Positions 16,444 to 24,239 are shown, numbered from the stretch's first letter. The stretch is DNA of 29,805 bases from DASZMJ01 sp035551935 (GCA_035551935.1 DASZMJ010000239.1:1-29805); one strand, 5' to 3'. The notes: a model not told the origin generated them from the sequence alone. Numbers and translations are program-made.

Positions 16444-17391
16444 ATGATCCTCTGCATCACGCTGAATCCCTGCCTCGACAAGACGCTGACGGTGCCCGAT
16501 TGGCGGCCGGGGGACAACGTGCGGGGCCGGTCCCTGCGCGAGGTCGTCGGCGGCAAGGGGAACAACGTCGCGCGCGCCCTGACCCGGCTCGGCCGATCCG
16601 CCCGGCCGGCGACGTTCCTCGGCGGGGCCGTCGGGGCCCACTGCGAGTCCTTGTTGCGCGACGCCGACGGGCTCGACCCGCTCGTCACACCGACCTCGGC
16701 GCCGACGCGCGTGATCCTGACCGTCCGCACCGGCGACTCCGCCGAGCAGACCGCCTTCTTCGACCCCGACCCGGCGATCGAGCCGGCCGAGGCCGAGGCG
16801 CTCTATAACCGCGTCGAGGGCGCCTTGATCGAGGGGGGGATCGAGGCCGTCACGCTCTCCGGCTCGAGCCCTTCGGCGACGTCGCACGGCCTTTATGCCG
16901 GGATCATCGCATTGGCGCGCGCCCGGCGCGTGCCGGTCTTCCTCGACACGTACGGCCCGGCCCTCGCGGCGATCTGGGGCTTCTGGCCCGACGTCGCCCA
17001 GGTCAACCGCCGCGAGGCCGCGGCGCACCTGGGCCTCGGCCGGGCCGCCGAGAAGGACGTGCTCGGCCTGCTCGCCCGCTGGGAGCGGCACGGTGTCGCC
17101 TGCGGCGTCGTGACCGACGGTCCCGGCCCGGTCCTGATGCGATACCGCGGCCGGCTCCTCCGCTCGACCCCGCCGGCCATCGAGCCGGTCAACCCGATCG
17201 GCTCGGGCGACTCGCTGCTCGCCGGCCTCGTCGACGGCTGGCTCGCCGGCCTCGACGCCGAGGCCCTCCTCCGTCGCGCCGTCGCCTGCGCCGTCTCCAA
17301 CGCACTCGTCTGGGACGCGGGCGCCATCGACCTCGACGCCGCGCGACAGCTCGAGGGGCAGGTTGCCGTCGAGGTCGTCGCGGGCGGATAA
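16444..17391 (+). CDS. PfkB-family sugar kinase (1-phosphofructokinase/LacC type)
   Basis: This is a 315-residue protein. The N-terminal signature ITLNPCLDKTLTVPDWRPGD and substrate loop VVGGKGNNVARAL (about 34-46) place it in the FruK/LacC subgroup. The C-terminal ATP/anion-hole motif NPIGSGDSLLAGLVDGWLAG carries the catalytic base, Asp256. The enzyme would phosphorylate a phosphorylated hexose (fructose-1-phosphate or tagatose-6-phosphate); the exact substrate cannot be read from the sequence. No PTS component is adjacent. It starts 23 bp after the GT2 stop and has no clear Shine-Dalgarno sequence. A 42-bp gap leads to the toxin-antitoxin pair. Confidence 0.88.
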   Translation: MILCITLNPCLDKTLTVPDWRPGDNVRGRSLREVVGGKGNNVARALTRLGRSARPATFLGGAVGAHCESLLRDADGLDPLVTPTSAPTRVILTVRTGDSAEQTAFFDPDPAIEPAEAEALYNRVEGALIEGGIEAVTLSGSSPSATSHGLYAGIIALARARRVPVFLDTYGPALAAIWGFWPDVAQVNRREAAAHLGLGRAAEKDVLGLLARWERHGVACGVVTDGPGPVLMRYRGRLLRSTPPAIEPVNPIGSGDSLLAGLVDGWLAGLDAEALLRRAVACAVSNALVWDAGAIDLDAARQLEGQVAVEVVAGG

Positions 17392-17433
17392 TCGAGGGGG
17401 ACGATCCGGCTCCGATCGCGGGAGAGTGCCGAT

Positions 17434-17721
17434 ATGACTCTGAACCTGGAACTCTCGCCCGCCCTTGAGGCCCGCCTTAGCGAGGAAGCGGCCCGGCGCG
17501 GGATCTCGACCGAGGAATACGCTCGGACGCTGCTCGAAGGCGCCCTCGGCTGGCCCGCCGCCACGCCCGAGGGGGGCCGGCCGTTCTACGAGACGGCGAC
17601 CCCCGAGGAATGGGAGCGCGAATTCGACGCGATGATCGAGGAACTCGGCGACGAGACGACCCCCGTGATTCCCATGGAATTGCTCAGGCGAGAGCATTTG
17701 TACGAGGACCGTGGCCTTTGA
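17434..17721 (+). CDS. Antitoxin of a VapBC-like pair
   Basis: This is a 95-residue protein. The N-terminal part, LELSPALEARLSEEAARRGI then STEEYARTLLEGAL, is the beta-strand-helix-helix pattern of ribbon-helix-helix antitoxins that bind DNA as dimers and repress their own operon. The acidic C-terminal half (TPEEWEREFDAMIEELGDE) would wrap the toxin. The toxin gene follows with a TTGA overlap, the classic layout. Upstream, CGATC occurs twice, 11 bases apart (17402-17406 and 17413-17417), about one helical turn, and could be an operator. The ribosome site GGGAGAG precedes the ATG. Confidence 0.8.
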   Translation: MTLNLELSPALEARLSEEAARRGISTEEYARTLLEGALGWPAATPEGGRPFYETATPEEWEREFDAMIEELGDETTPVIPMELLRREHLYEDRGL

Positions 17722-18167
17722 ACTATCTGGTCGACACCAACGTCCTCCTCCGGTGGGTCCAGCGCCGTGCCCCAGAGCACCCGATGGCGCGCGGGGCGAT
17801 CAAGATTCTTCGGGGCCGAGGGGATCAGCTCGTGGTGACGCCGCAGAACCTCGTCGAGCTTTGGAGCGTCGCGACACGGCCCGTCGCCGTGAATGGCGTG
17901 GGCAAGGATCCGTCCTGGGCCGAGCGGATGGCTGTTCGCATCGAGCGCGCGTTCCCCCTCTTGCCCGACATCCCCGCGATCCACGCCGAGTGGCGACGGC
18001 TCGTGGCCTTGACCGGTGCACGGGGGCGGCAGGTGCATGACGCGAGGATCGCGGCGGTGATGAGGGCACACGGGGTCGGGCACATCTTGACGTTCAACGG
18101 CGGCGACTTCGCGCGGTATCCGGGCGTCGTGGCGGTCGATCCGGCGAGCCTCGCGGCCGGGCCTTGA
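17718..18167 (+). CDS. PIN-domain toxin (VapC-like ribonuclease)
   Basis: This is a 149-residue PIN domain starting MNYLVDTNVLLRWVQRRAPE. The four acidic active-site residues are present: Asp6 (VDTN), Glu47 (NLVELWSV), Asp108 (QVHDARIAA) and Asp130 (FNGGDFARY). VapC-type proteins cleave RNA, often tRNA, in the absence of antitoxin. The start is TTG at 17718, overlapping the antitoxin TGA; upstream in-frame sequence lies inside the antitoxin gene and is Arg-rich noise. The use of TTG may hold toxin translation below antitoxin. Confidence 0.9.
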   Translation: MNYLVDTNVLLRWVQRRAPEHPMARGAIKILRGRGDQLVVTPQNLVELWSVATRPVAVNGVGKDPSWAERMAVRIERAFPLLPDIPAIHAEWRRLVALTGARGRQVHDARIAAVMRAHGVGHILTFNGGDFARYPGVVAVDPASLAAGP

Positions 18168-18188
18168 GGGCGGTCGGGACGGGGAGCC

Positions 18189-19073
18189 ATGGGCGAACTC
18201 GCCTTCATCGGGATGGGCAGCAACCTCGGCGACCGCGCCGCGACGATCGGCGCGGCGATCGATGCGCTCGACGCCGCCGAGGGCGTCGCTGTGCTCCGCT
18301 CCAGCATGCTCCACGAGACCCCGCCGGTCGGCGGCCCGTCCGGGCAGGGGCCGTACCTGAACGCGGCTTTGAAGGTCGAGACGACGCTGCCCCCCCGGGA
18401 CTTGCTGGGCGTCTTGCAAACGATCGAGCGGGACTCGGGCCGCGTCCGGGCCGCGCGCTGGAGCGCGCGGACGCTCGACCTCGACTTGCTCCTGTACGGC
18501 AACTCGGCCATCGACGAACCCGGCCTCAGTGTGCCGCATCCGAGAATGATGGTCCGCCGCTTCGTCCTGGCGCCACTGGCCGAGGTCTCCGCGGAACCCA
18601 TCGCTCCCCTGAGGGGCCGACCAATATGCAGCCTGCTCTTCGACCTCGATCGTCGGCCGGGAGGCGTCGTCCTGTGCGGGCCCGACCCCGACGATTCAAT
18701 TGCGGCCCGGGTCGTGGAGGGGCTGGATGCGTTGGATCTCCGATACGGTTCCGCGGGATGGAACATCGATCATCTCGAAGGAGGCCGTTGGATTGTCCAT
18801 TCGCGGTCGTCGCTCCGCTCAATGTGGGCGATCCGGAGTGATGTACGGCTCCTTCCGAACTTCTCCGCGACCTGGGGCCCGGAATCGGAGGAGTCACCGG
18901 CAGCAAGCCAGATGGCGAGACTCGGTCGTCACGGTGAGATCGGACTTGGCGGTCAACTCCTGCGGATCCGGGCGCCCGAGGGGGGCGAGGCGACCCGGGA
19001 TTGGATCGTCGCCGAGATCCTCGCCGCGTGCGCGTCGAGCCGGGTGCCGACGCGGGTGGTCGGTTCGCCTTGA
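18189..19073 (+). CDS. folK: FolK (HPPK) with C-terminal extension
   Basis: The N-terminal 150 residues are 6-hydroxymethyl-7,8-dihydropterin pyrophosphokinase, which transfers pyrophosphate from ATP in folate synthesis. Visible motifs are GMGSNLGDRAATI, GPYLNAALKVET, the metal-binding RTLDLDLLLYG (Asp97 and Asp99) and VPHPRMMVRRFVLAPLAEV. Typical HPPK is about 160 residues; this protein is 294. The extra 139 residues have no P-loop or dihydropteroate-synthase motif and I do not recognise them. The start ATG at 18189 has GGGGAG close by. The gene follows the toxin by 21 bp, but the two need not be related in function. Confidence 0.92.
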   Translation: MGELAFIGMGSNLGDRAATIGAAIDALDAAEGVAVLRSSMLHETPPVGGPSGQGPYLNAALKVETTLPPRDLLGVLQTIERDSGRVRAARWSARTLDLDLLLYGNSAIDEPGLSVPHPRMMVRRFVLAPLAEVSAEPIAPLRGRPICSLLFDLDRRPGGVVLCGPDPDDSIAARVVEGLDALDLRYGSAGWNIDHLEGGRWIVHSRSSLRSMWAIRSDVRLLPNFSATWGPESEESPAASQMARLGRHGEIGLGGQLLRIRAPEGGEATRDWIVAEILAACASSRVPTRVVGSP

Positions 19074-19159
19074 CCGCCGCGGGGGGCCGGCGCAGAATGG
19101 CCGCCGACGCGAGGTAGGACGCCTCGGCGACGACTCTCGACAGGGATGGAGACGAGTCG

Positions 19160-19861
19160 ATGACTTCGAAGCGGCGCCTGGCGCCGGCCGCGGGCCTCGG
19201 CCTGCTGGCCCTGGCGGCCCTGGTCGGTCGGTCGTCGGGGCAGGCGCAGGACCGGGCCGCCCGCCGGACCGAGCGGACGACGGCGACGCCCGCCGCGTCC
19301 CAGCCGGCCCCCGCGCCCGCGGCGGTCATCGGCACGATCGACCTGGGCGCGATCCTCGAGGGTTACGACAAGTACCGGGCGGCGCTGGCCCGGTTCAACG
19401 CCGACGCGCAGGCGCAGAACCGCAAGCTCGTCGAGATCCAGGACCAGCAGAAGCTCGTCGCCGAGGCGATGGCGCGGCTGAAGGCCGACAGCCCCGACCA
19501 CCGCCAGCTCGTCGCCCGCGAGGCCGAGCTGAAGAATAGCTTCGAGAAGACGCGCGAGCGGCTCCAGGCCGAGTTCGCCAATCGCGAGGCCGACATCTAC
19601 GCGACGACCTGCGCCGAGGTCCGCCAGATGGCCGCGGCCGTCGCGCGACGGCACCGGATGAACTTCGTGGTCCAGGTCGCCGCCGACCCGGCCCAGGGGG
19701 CCGATCCCAAGACGGTGCTCGACGCCTTGCGGCGGCACGTCGTCTGGGCCGACCCGGGCGTCGACATCACCGCCGAGGTGCTCCAGCGGCTGAACAACCA
19801 GTACCGGATCTTGACCGGCGGCGCCTCCGGGACGGCGCCCGCCGGGCCGAGGGCGCGGTGA
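19160..19861 (+). CDS. Skp/OmpH-family periplasmic chaperone
   Basis: This is a 233-residue protein. There is a signal peptide over about the first 28 residues (basic SKRR, then a hydrophobic core ending near GQAQD), then an Ala/Pro linker. The OmpH core begins with IGTIDLGAILEGYDKYR. A long charged coiled coil follows (about 75-150), and the C-terminal part is conserved-looking (MNFVVQVAADP, then DALRRHVVWADPGVDIT). Skp proteins hold unfolded outer-membrane proteins in the periplasm. The gene overlaps lpxC-fabZ by GTGA, so outer-membrane protein handling and lipid A synthesis are coupled in one block, as in many Gram-negative bacteria. GGAGACG precedes the ATG. Confidence 0.88.
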   Translation: MTSKRRLAPAAGLGLLALAALVGRSSGQAQDRAARRTERTTATPAASQPAPAPAAVIGTIDLGAILEGYDKYRAALARFNADAQAQNRKLVEIQDQQKLVAEAMARLKADSPDHRQLVAREAELKNSFEKTRERLQAEFANREADIYATTCAEVRQMAAAVARRHRMNFVVQVAADPAQGADPKTVLDALRRHVVWADPGVDITAEVLQRLNNQYRILTGGASGTAPAGPRAR

Positions 19862-21234
19862 GCCAGGCGCCCGACCGGGCCGAAGGGCCCGCTTCCAAGG
19901 ATGGTGGGGTGGGCATGCTCACGGCAAGGCGGCAGCGCACGATCGCCCGCGACGCGGCGGTCCAGGGCGTCGGGTTCCTCACCGGCGCCGACGTCCGGGT
20001 CCGGTTCCGGCCCGCCGCGGCGGGCACCGGCGTCGTCTTCGTCCGGGCCGACCTGCCCGGCCGCCCCGAGGTGCCGGCGCACGTGCGGCACGTCGTCCCC
20101 CGCCAGCGCCGGACCACCCTCCAGGGGCCCGGCGACGGCGCCGGCGCGACCGTCGAGATGGTCGAGCACGTCCTCGCCGCCCTGGCCGGCCTCCGCGTCG
20201 ACAACTGCCGCGTCGAGGTCGACGCCGGCGAGACGCCGGGCCTCGACGGCTCGAGCCTCGCCTACGTCGAGGCCCTCGAAGGCGCCGGCGTCGTCGAGCA
20301 GGAGGCGACCCGCGAGGTGCTCGTCATCGACCGGCCGATCACCGTCCGCGACGGCTCCGCGACCCTGACGGCCCACCCCGGCGCCGGCGCCGACCTGGTC
20401 GTCTCGTACAACCTCGACTATGGCCCGGACAGCCCGATCGGCAGCCAGAGCCTCTTCCTCGACGTCTCGCCCGAGCGGTTCGCGACCGAGCTGGCGCCGT
20501 GCCGGACCTTCCTGCTCGAAGACGAGGCCCGGGCCCTCCGCGCCGCCGGCATCGGCGCCCGGACCACGGCGGCCGACCTGCTCATCTTCGGCCGCGACGG
20601 CGTCATCGACAACGCCCTGCGGTTCCCCGACGAGTGCGTCCGCCACAAGATCCTCGACCTCGTCGGCGACCTCGCGCTGGCCGGCCGCGACCTCCGCGGC
20701 CACGTCGTCGCGCATCGCTCGGGCCACGCGCTGAACGCCGAGCTCGTCCGCGCCTTGCTCGCCGCCGCCGCCGAGGGGCCGAGGCCGTCGCCGACCCTGG
20801 ACGTGGCGGCGATCATGCGGATCTTGCCCCATCGTTACCCGTTCCTCCTGATCGACCGCGTCGTCGAGCTCGACCCCGAGAGGCGCGTCGTGGCGATCAA
20901 GAACGTCTCGTGCAACGAGCCGTTCTTCCAGGGCCACTGGCCGGGCCGGCCGATCATGCCCGGCGTCCTGATCCTCGAGGCGCTGGCGCAGGCCGGCGGG
21001 GTCATGATCGGCCACTGGGTCGACCCGGCCGAGTGGGTCGCCCTGATCGCCGCGATCGACGACGTCCGCATCCGACGCCCCGTCGTCCCCGGCGACCAGC
21101 TCCGCCTCGACGTCTCCTGCCGCCGCCGCAAAGGGCGCTTCGTCGAGATCGACGGCGTCGCCCGCGTCGACGACCACGTCGCCGCCGAGGGCAAGTTCCG
21201 CTTCGTCCTCGTCGAGGCCGCCAACGCCTCGTGA
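19858..21234 (+). CDS. lpxC-fabZ: Bifunctional LpxC-FabZ
   Basis: This is a 458-residue fusion. The LpxC half (about residues 20-305) deacetylates UDP-3-O-acyl-GlcNAc, the committed step of lipid A synthesis. It shows zinc ligands His104 (EMVEHVLAALAGL), His263 and Asp267 (RHKILDLVGD) and catalytic His290 (HRSGHALN). The FabZ half (about 315-458) dehydrates 3-hydroxyacyl-ACP, with LPHRYPFLLIDRV and catalytic His360 and Glu374 in FFQGHWPGRPIMPG and LILEALAQAGG. Fusion of the two enzymes is known in Bacteroidetes and planctomycetes. The GTG at 19858 overlaps the chaperone stop; ATG at 19915 is an alternative start nearer the usual LpxC N terminus. The downstream spacer is filled by 7-bp repeats. 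Confidence 0.96.
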   Translation: MSQAPDRAEGPASKDGGVGMLTARRQRTIARDAAVQGVGFLTGADVRVRFRPAAAGTGVVFVRADLPGRPEVPAHVRHVVPRQRRTTLQGPGDGAGATVEMVEHVLAALAGLRVDNCRVEVDAGETPGLDGSSLAYVEALEGAGVVEQEATREVLVIDRPITVRDGSATLTAHPGAGADLVVSYNLDYGPDSPIGSQSLFLDVSPERFATELAPCRTFLLEDEARALRAAGIGARTTAADLLIFGRDGVIDNALRFPDECVRHKILDLVGDLALAGRDLRGHVVAHRSGHALNAELVRALLAAAAEGPRPSPTLDVAAIMRILPHRYPFLLIDRVVELDPERRVVAIKNVSCNEPFFQGHWPGRPIMPGVLILEALAQAGGVMIGHWVDPAEWVALIAAIDDVRIRRPVVPGDQLRLDVSCRRRKGRFVEIDGVARVDDHVAAEGKFRFVLVEAANAS

Positions 21235-21235
21235 G

Positions 21236-21312
21236 GGCGGAGGGCCGAGGATCGAAGGCAGACGAATAATGACAGATGAAAGATGGCAGATGAAAGATGA
21301 CAAATGAAAGAT
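21236..21312. repeat. Eleven in-phase 7-bp repeats after lpxC-fabZ
   Basis: Starting two bases after the stop codon, the spacer reads as consecutive heptamers: GGCGGAG, GGCCGAG, GATCGAA, GGCAGAC, GAATAAT, GACAGAT, GAAAGAT, GGCAGAT, GAAAGAT, GACAAAT, GAAAGAT. Every unit starts with G and most fit G-R-C-A-R-A-x. The last six also form three 14-bp repeats. Similar heptamers occur at 24241-24268 and 26610-26665. Confidence 0.75.
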
Positions 21313-21329
21313 GAGATTCATTTTCTATA

Positions 21330-21364
21330 ATTCCGCATTCCGAAATCCGGAATCCGCAATCCAA
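21330..21364. repeat. Five 7-bp repeats of a second type
   Basis: The units are ATTCCGC, ATTCCGA, AATCCGG, AATCCGC and AATCCAA, in phase, just before the ribosome site of lpxA. They differ from the G-R-C-A-R-A-x units to their left but share the 7-bp period. Confidence 0.7.
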
Positions 21365-21375
21365 GGGGCGAGTCG

Positions 21376-22179
21376 ATGGCGACACTGATCGCGGACACCG
21401 CATGCGTGGACCCGAGGGCGGAGCTGGCCGACGACGTCGAGGTCGGGCCGTACTGCATCGTCGGCCCCGACGTGCGGATCGGCCGCGGCACCCGGCTGAT
21501 CGGCCACGCCTGCATCCTCGGCGTGGCGACCCTCGGCGAGTTCAACGTCGTCAGCCCCTTCGTCGTCATCGGCGGCGACCCGCAGGACGTCTCGTACCGC
21601 GGGACGGCGACCCGCGTCGAGATCGGCGACCACAACATCTTCCGCGAGGGGGTGACGATCAACCGCGGCTCGGAGAAGGAAGACGGCGTCACCCGCGTCG
21701 GCAGCCACAACTTCTTCATGGCCACGTCCCACGTCGCCCACGACTGCAAGGTCGGCGACCGCGTCACGATGGCCAACGGCTCGATGCTCGGCGGCCACGT
21801 CCACGTCGAGAGCTTCGCCAGCCTCTCCGGCGGCGTCGCCGTGCACCATTACGTCAGCATCGGCGGCTACTGCTTCGTCGGCGGCCAGTCGCGCATCTAC
21901 CACGACGTGCCGCCGTTCATGCTCGTCGACGGCAACCCGTCGAAGGTCCGCTGCATCAACATCGTCGGCCTGAAGCGCAACGGCATCCCCGGCGAGGGGA
22001 TCGACGCGTTGCACGAGGCGCATCGGCTGATCTATCGCGCGAAGATGAACCCGAAGCACGCCGAGGAGATCCTCCGGTCGCACGGCCACTTCACGCCCGA
22101 GGTCGAGCGGCTCCTGGGGTTCGTCCGGGCACAGCACGAAGGCAAACACGGCCGGGCCCGGGAACGCTGGAGGAAGTGA
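21376..22179 (+). CDS. lpxA: LpxA, UDP-GlcNAc acyltransferase
   Basis: This is a 267-residue left-handed beta-helix acyltransferase of the first step of lipid A synthesis (E. coli LpxA is 262). Hexapeptide repeats run through the first 180 residues (VDPRAELADDVEVGPYCIVG onwards). The catalytic His is His122 in ATSHVAHDCKVGD, equivalent to E. coli His125. GGDPQDVSYRG and the C-terminal NIVGLKRNGIPGEGIDAL and HRLIYRAKMNPKHA segments are diagnostic. Whether the acceptor is the 3-hydroxyl or a 3-amino group cannot be read from the sequence. The start has GGGGCG upstream, and the gene is 4 bp from the oxidoreductase that follows. Confidence 0.95.
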   Translation: MATLIADTACVDPRAELADDVEVGPYCIVGPDVRIGRGTRLIGHACILGVATLGEFNVVSPFVVIGGDPQDVSYRGTATRVEIGDHNIFREGVTINRGSEKEDGVTRVGSHNFFMATSHVAHDCKVGDRVTMANGSMLGGHVHVESFASLSGGVAVHHYVSIGGYCFVGGQSRIYHDVPPFMLVDGNPSKVRCINIVGLKRNGIPGEGIDALHEAHRLIYRAKMNPKHAEEILRSHGHFTPEVERLLGFVRAQHEGKHGRARERWRK

Positions 22180-22183
22180 ATCG

Positions 22184-23329
22184 ATGAGTCAGGGTCGGCT
22201 CCGCGTGGGCGTGGTGGGCGTCGGGCACCTCGGGCGGCACCACGCCCGCATCCTGGCCGGGACCGAGGGGGTCGAGCTCGTCGGCGTCGCCGACGCCCGA
22301 CTCGAGCAGGCCGAGGCCGTCGCCGCGGCTTGCCACACGAGCGCGCTGCGCGATTACCGCGAGTTGCTCGGCAAGGTCGATGCGGTGACGGTCGCCGTGC
22401 CGACGGCCTTGCACCGCGAGGTCGCCGGCGCGTTCCTCGACCTGGGCATCGCGGCGATGGTCGAGAAGCCGCTGGCCGGCACGCATGCCGAGGCCGAGGA
22501 GCTCGTCGCGCTCGCCGAACGCCGCGGCGTCGTGCTCCAGGTCGGCCACATCGAGCGGTTCAACCCCGCCCTCGCGGCCCTGGACTCCCTGCGCCTCCGG
22601 CCGAAGTTCATCGCCGCCGAGCGGCTCTCGACGCACACCTTCCGCTCGACGGACATCGGCGTCGTCTTCGACCTGATGATCCACGACATCGACCTCATCC
22701 TCTCGTTTGTCGCCGCGCCCGTGCGCTCGGTCTCGGCCGTCGGCGTCAGCGTCTTCGGCGCGTTGGAGGACGTGGCCAGCGCCCGCGTCGAGTTCGAGGA
22801 CGGCACCGTCGCCGACCTGACCGCCAGCCGAGCGAGCTACCAGGCGTTGCGGCGGATGCGGCTCTGGGGCGCGGAGGGGTACGCCACGCTCGACTTCGCC
22901 TCCAAGCAGGCCACCCTCGTCCGGCCCTCGGACTCGCTCCGCCGCGGCGAGCTCGAGCTGGAAGGCGTCGACCTCTCCCAGCCGGACGCCGTCCGCGCCC
23001 ACCTCTTCGGCACCGTGCTGAAGGTGGACCAGTTCCAGGGCGAAGGGCGCGAGCCCCTGGCGCTGGAGCTGGAAGACTTCGTCGCCGCGGTCCGCGACGG
23101 CTCGCGCCCGCGCGTCGCCGGCACCGACGCCCTCCGCGCCGTCGCCTTGGCCGACCGGATCGTGCGTTGCATTCACGAGCATCAATGGGACGGCACCCCC
23201 GACGGTCCCACCGGCCCGCATGCCGGCTTCGCGCCGGCCGCGCCGATCGCCGGCCTTGCCGGGCCGTTGTCGTGGCGATACAAGGGCGCCAGGCGGGACG
23301 CGACGGTCCCGACCCGCGAGGAGCGCTGA
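22184..23329 (+). CDS. Gfo/Idh/MocA-family oxidoreductase (possible GnnA)
   Basis: This is a 381-residue protein. The N-terminal NAD(P)-binding fold is VGVVGVGHLGRHHARIL. The family motif EKPLAGT, then VGHIERFNPAL and FDLMIHDIDLIL with the usual catalytic-region His, are visible. The C-terminal 60 residues beyond the conserved domain (from about 330) are extended and end KGARRDATVPTREER. It is 4 bp after lpxA, with GGAGGAAG before its ATG, so both are almost certainly co-transcribed. In some bacteria the GnnA oxidase of this family makes UDP-3-keto-GlcNAc for amide-linked lipid A and lies next to lpxA. That role is inferred from context only, since no GnnB aminotransferase is in the window. 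Confidence 0.88.
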   Translation: MSQGRLRVGVVGVGHLGRHHARILAGTEGVELVGVADARLEQAEAVAAACHTSALRDYRELLGKVDAVTVAVPTALHREVAGAFLDLGIAAMVEKPLAGTHAEAEELVALAERRGVVLQVGHIERFNPALAALDSLRLRPKFIAAERLSTHTFRSTDIGVVFDLMIHDIDLILSFVAAPVRSVSAVGVSVFGALEDVASARVEFEDGTVADLTASRASYQALRRMRLWGAEGYATLDFASKQATLVRPSDSLRRGELELEGVDLSQPDAVRAHLFGTVLKVDQFQGEGREPLALELEDFVAAVRDGSRPRVAGTDALRAVALADRIVRCIHEHQWDGTPDGPTGPHAGFAPAAPIAGLAGPLSWRYKGARRDATVPTREER

Positions 23330-23475
23330 CACCGATCCGTCGTCGGTGACAGCCGTGGGGGAGATGCGCCGGGTTATATTCGCCGGGGCCGCTGGCTAGC
23401 ATGCAAGCGACCGGACCACGGCCCCGAGCCGCATTTCTGCGCGTCCGGTCGCGATCACATCAGGGAGAACGACCG

Positions 23476-23685
23476 ATGGCAGCGACCCACAAGAACCCCG
23501 CGTCCGAGCACCATCACAACGCCGCGGCGCACCACGCCGCCGCCGCCGCCCACCACCTCGAGGCGGCCCACCACCACGAGACCGGCGAGCACGAGCCGGC
23601 CAAGAAGCACGCCGAGGCCGCGCACCAGCACAGCGAGCACGCCCACAAGCACACGACCACCGCTCATCAGCATTCACACAAATGA
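23476..23685 (+). CDS. Small histidine-rich protein
   Basis: This is a 69-residue protein with 21 histidines (30 percent), mostly in HH and HHH groups separated by Ala, Glu and Lys (for example EHHHNAAAHH and AHHHETGEHE). There is no signal peptide, membrane helix or known domain. Metal binding (Ni, Zn, Cu) is a reasonable guess from composition. ATG at 23476 has GGGAGAA seven bases upstream; an earlier in-frame ATG at 23401 has no ribosome site. The 146-bp spacer on the left contains only a weak CACCGA/TCGGTG inverted repeat. Confidence 0.75.
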   Translation: MAATHKNPASEHHHNAAAHHAAAAAHHLEAAHHHETGEHEPAKKHAEAAHQHSEHAHKHTTTAHQHSHK

Positions 23686-23855
23686 GCGATTGGTGAGACC
23701 GCCCGATCGCCCGCCCCGCTCCTTGCCCGGGAGGGGGGCGATCGGGTATGGTGGTCCCCTTGCGAGGCCGTCGGCTGGGCCGCACGCCCGGGCCGCGAGC
23801 GTGGGCGGTCCGCCGCGCGAGCCAACTCGAGTCCACTGGTCAGAAGGTCACTGCG

Positions 23856-24227
23856 ATGCCGTCCGACGCCAAGGCGAAAGACAAGGACAAGGCGAAGAAG
23901 GCCAAGCCCGCCGGGGGCGAGGCCAAGGAGAAGAAGCCGAAGAAGGCGAAGGGCGACGGCGAGAAGGCCGCCGAGGCCGCGGTCGCGACCGCGCCGCCGC
24001 CCAAGCCCGCCGAGCCCCGCCCGCCGGCCGACCCGAGGCTCAAGGTCCTCAAGAAGTTCCAGGGCCGCTTCCTGCCCAAGGGCGTCCTCCGCGAGCGCTA
24101 CAAGGCCATCCAGCAGCGCTGGGATTCCGGCGACGACCACGGCGGCGTCACCGTCGAGGAGCTCAAGGCCCTCCTCGCCGACTGGCGCGCCACCCGCGAG
24201 AAGCCGCCCCGCCTCCCCAAGGCCTGA
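23856..24227 (+). CDS. Small Lys-rich protein with helical C-terminal domain
   Basis: This is a 123-residue protein. The first 37 residues contain 14 lysines in KDKDKAKKAK-type runs, followed by an Ala/Pro linker. The last 65 residues (DPRLKVLKKFQGRFLPKG, then RERYKAIQQRWDSGDDHGG, then VTVEELKALLADWR) look like a compact helical domain. The basic tail could bind nucleic acid, as in histone-H1-like proteins, but no defined motif supports this. ATG at 23856 is chosen because composition changes there; the frame is open to 23748. It converges on the next gene across an inverted repeat. Confidence 0.65.
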   Translation: MPSDAKAKDKDKAKKAKPAGGEAKEKKPKKAKGDGEKAAEAAVATAPPPKPAEPRPPADPRLKVLKKFQGRFLPKGVLRERYKAIQQRWDSGDDHGGVTVEELKALLADWRATREKPPRLPKA

Positions 24228-24239
24228 GCCGGGCGGAAC

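Noticed and set aside
15847..17697. 616-residue reverse frame opposite GT2 and the PfkB-type kinase
   Set aside because: It covers two well-supported forward genes and has shadow composition.
23330..23350. CACCGA/TCGGTG inverted repeat as a terminator of the lipid A operon
   Set aside because: The stem is only 6 bp, has no T run, and such repeats arise often by chance at this GC content.
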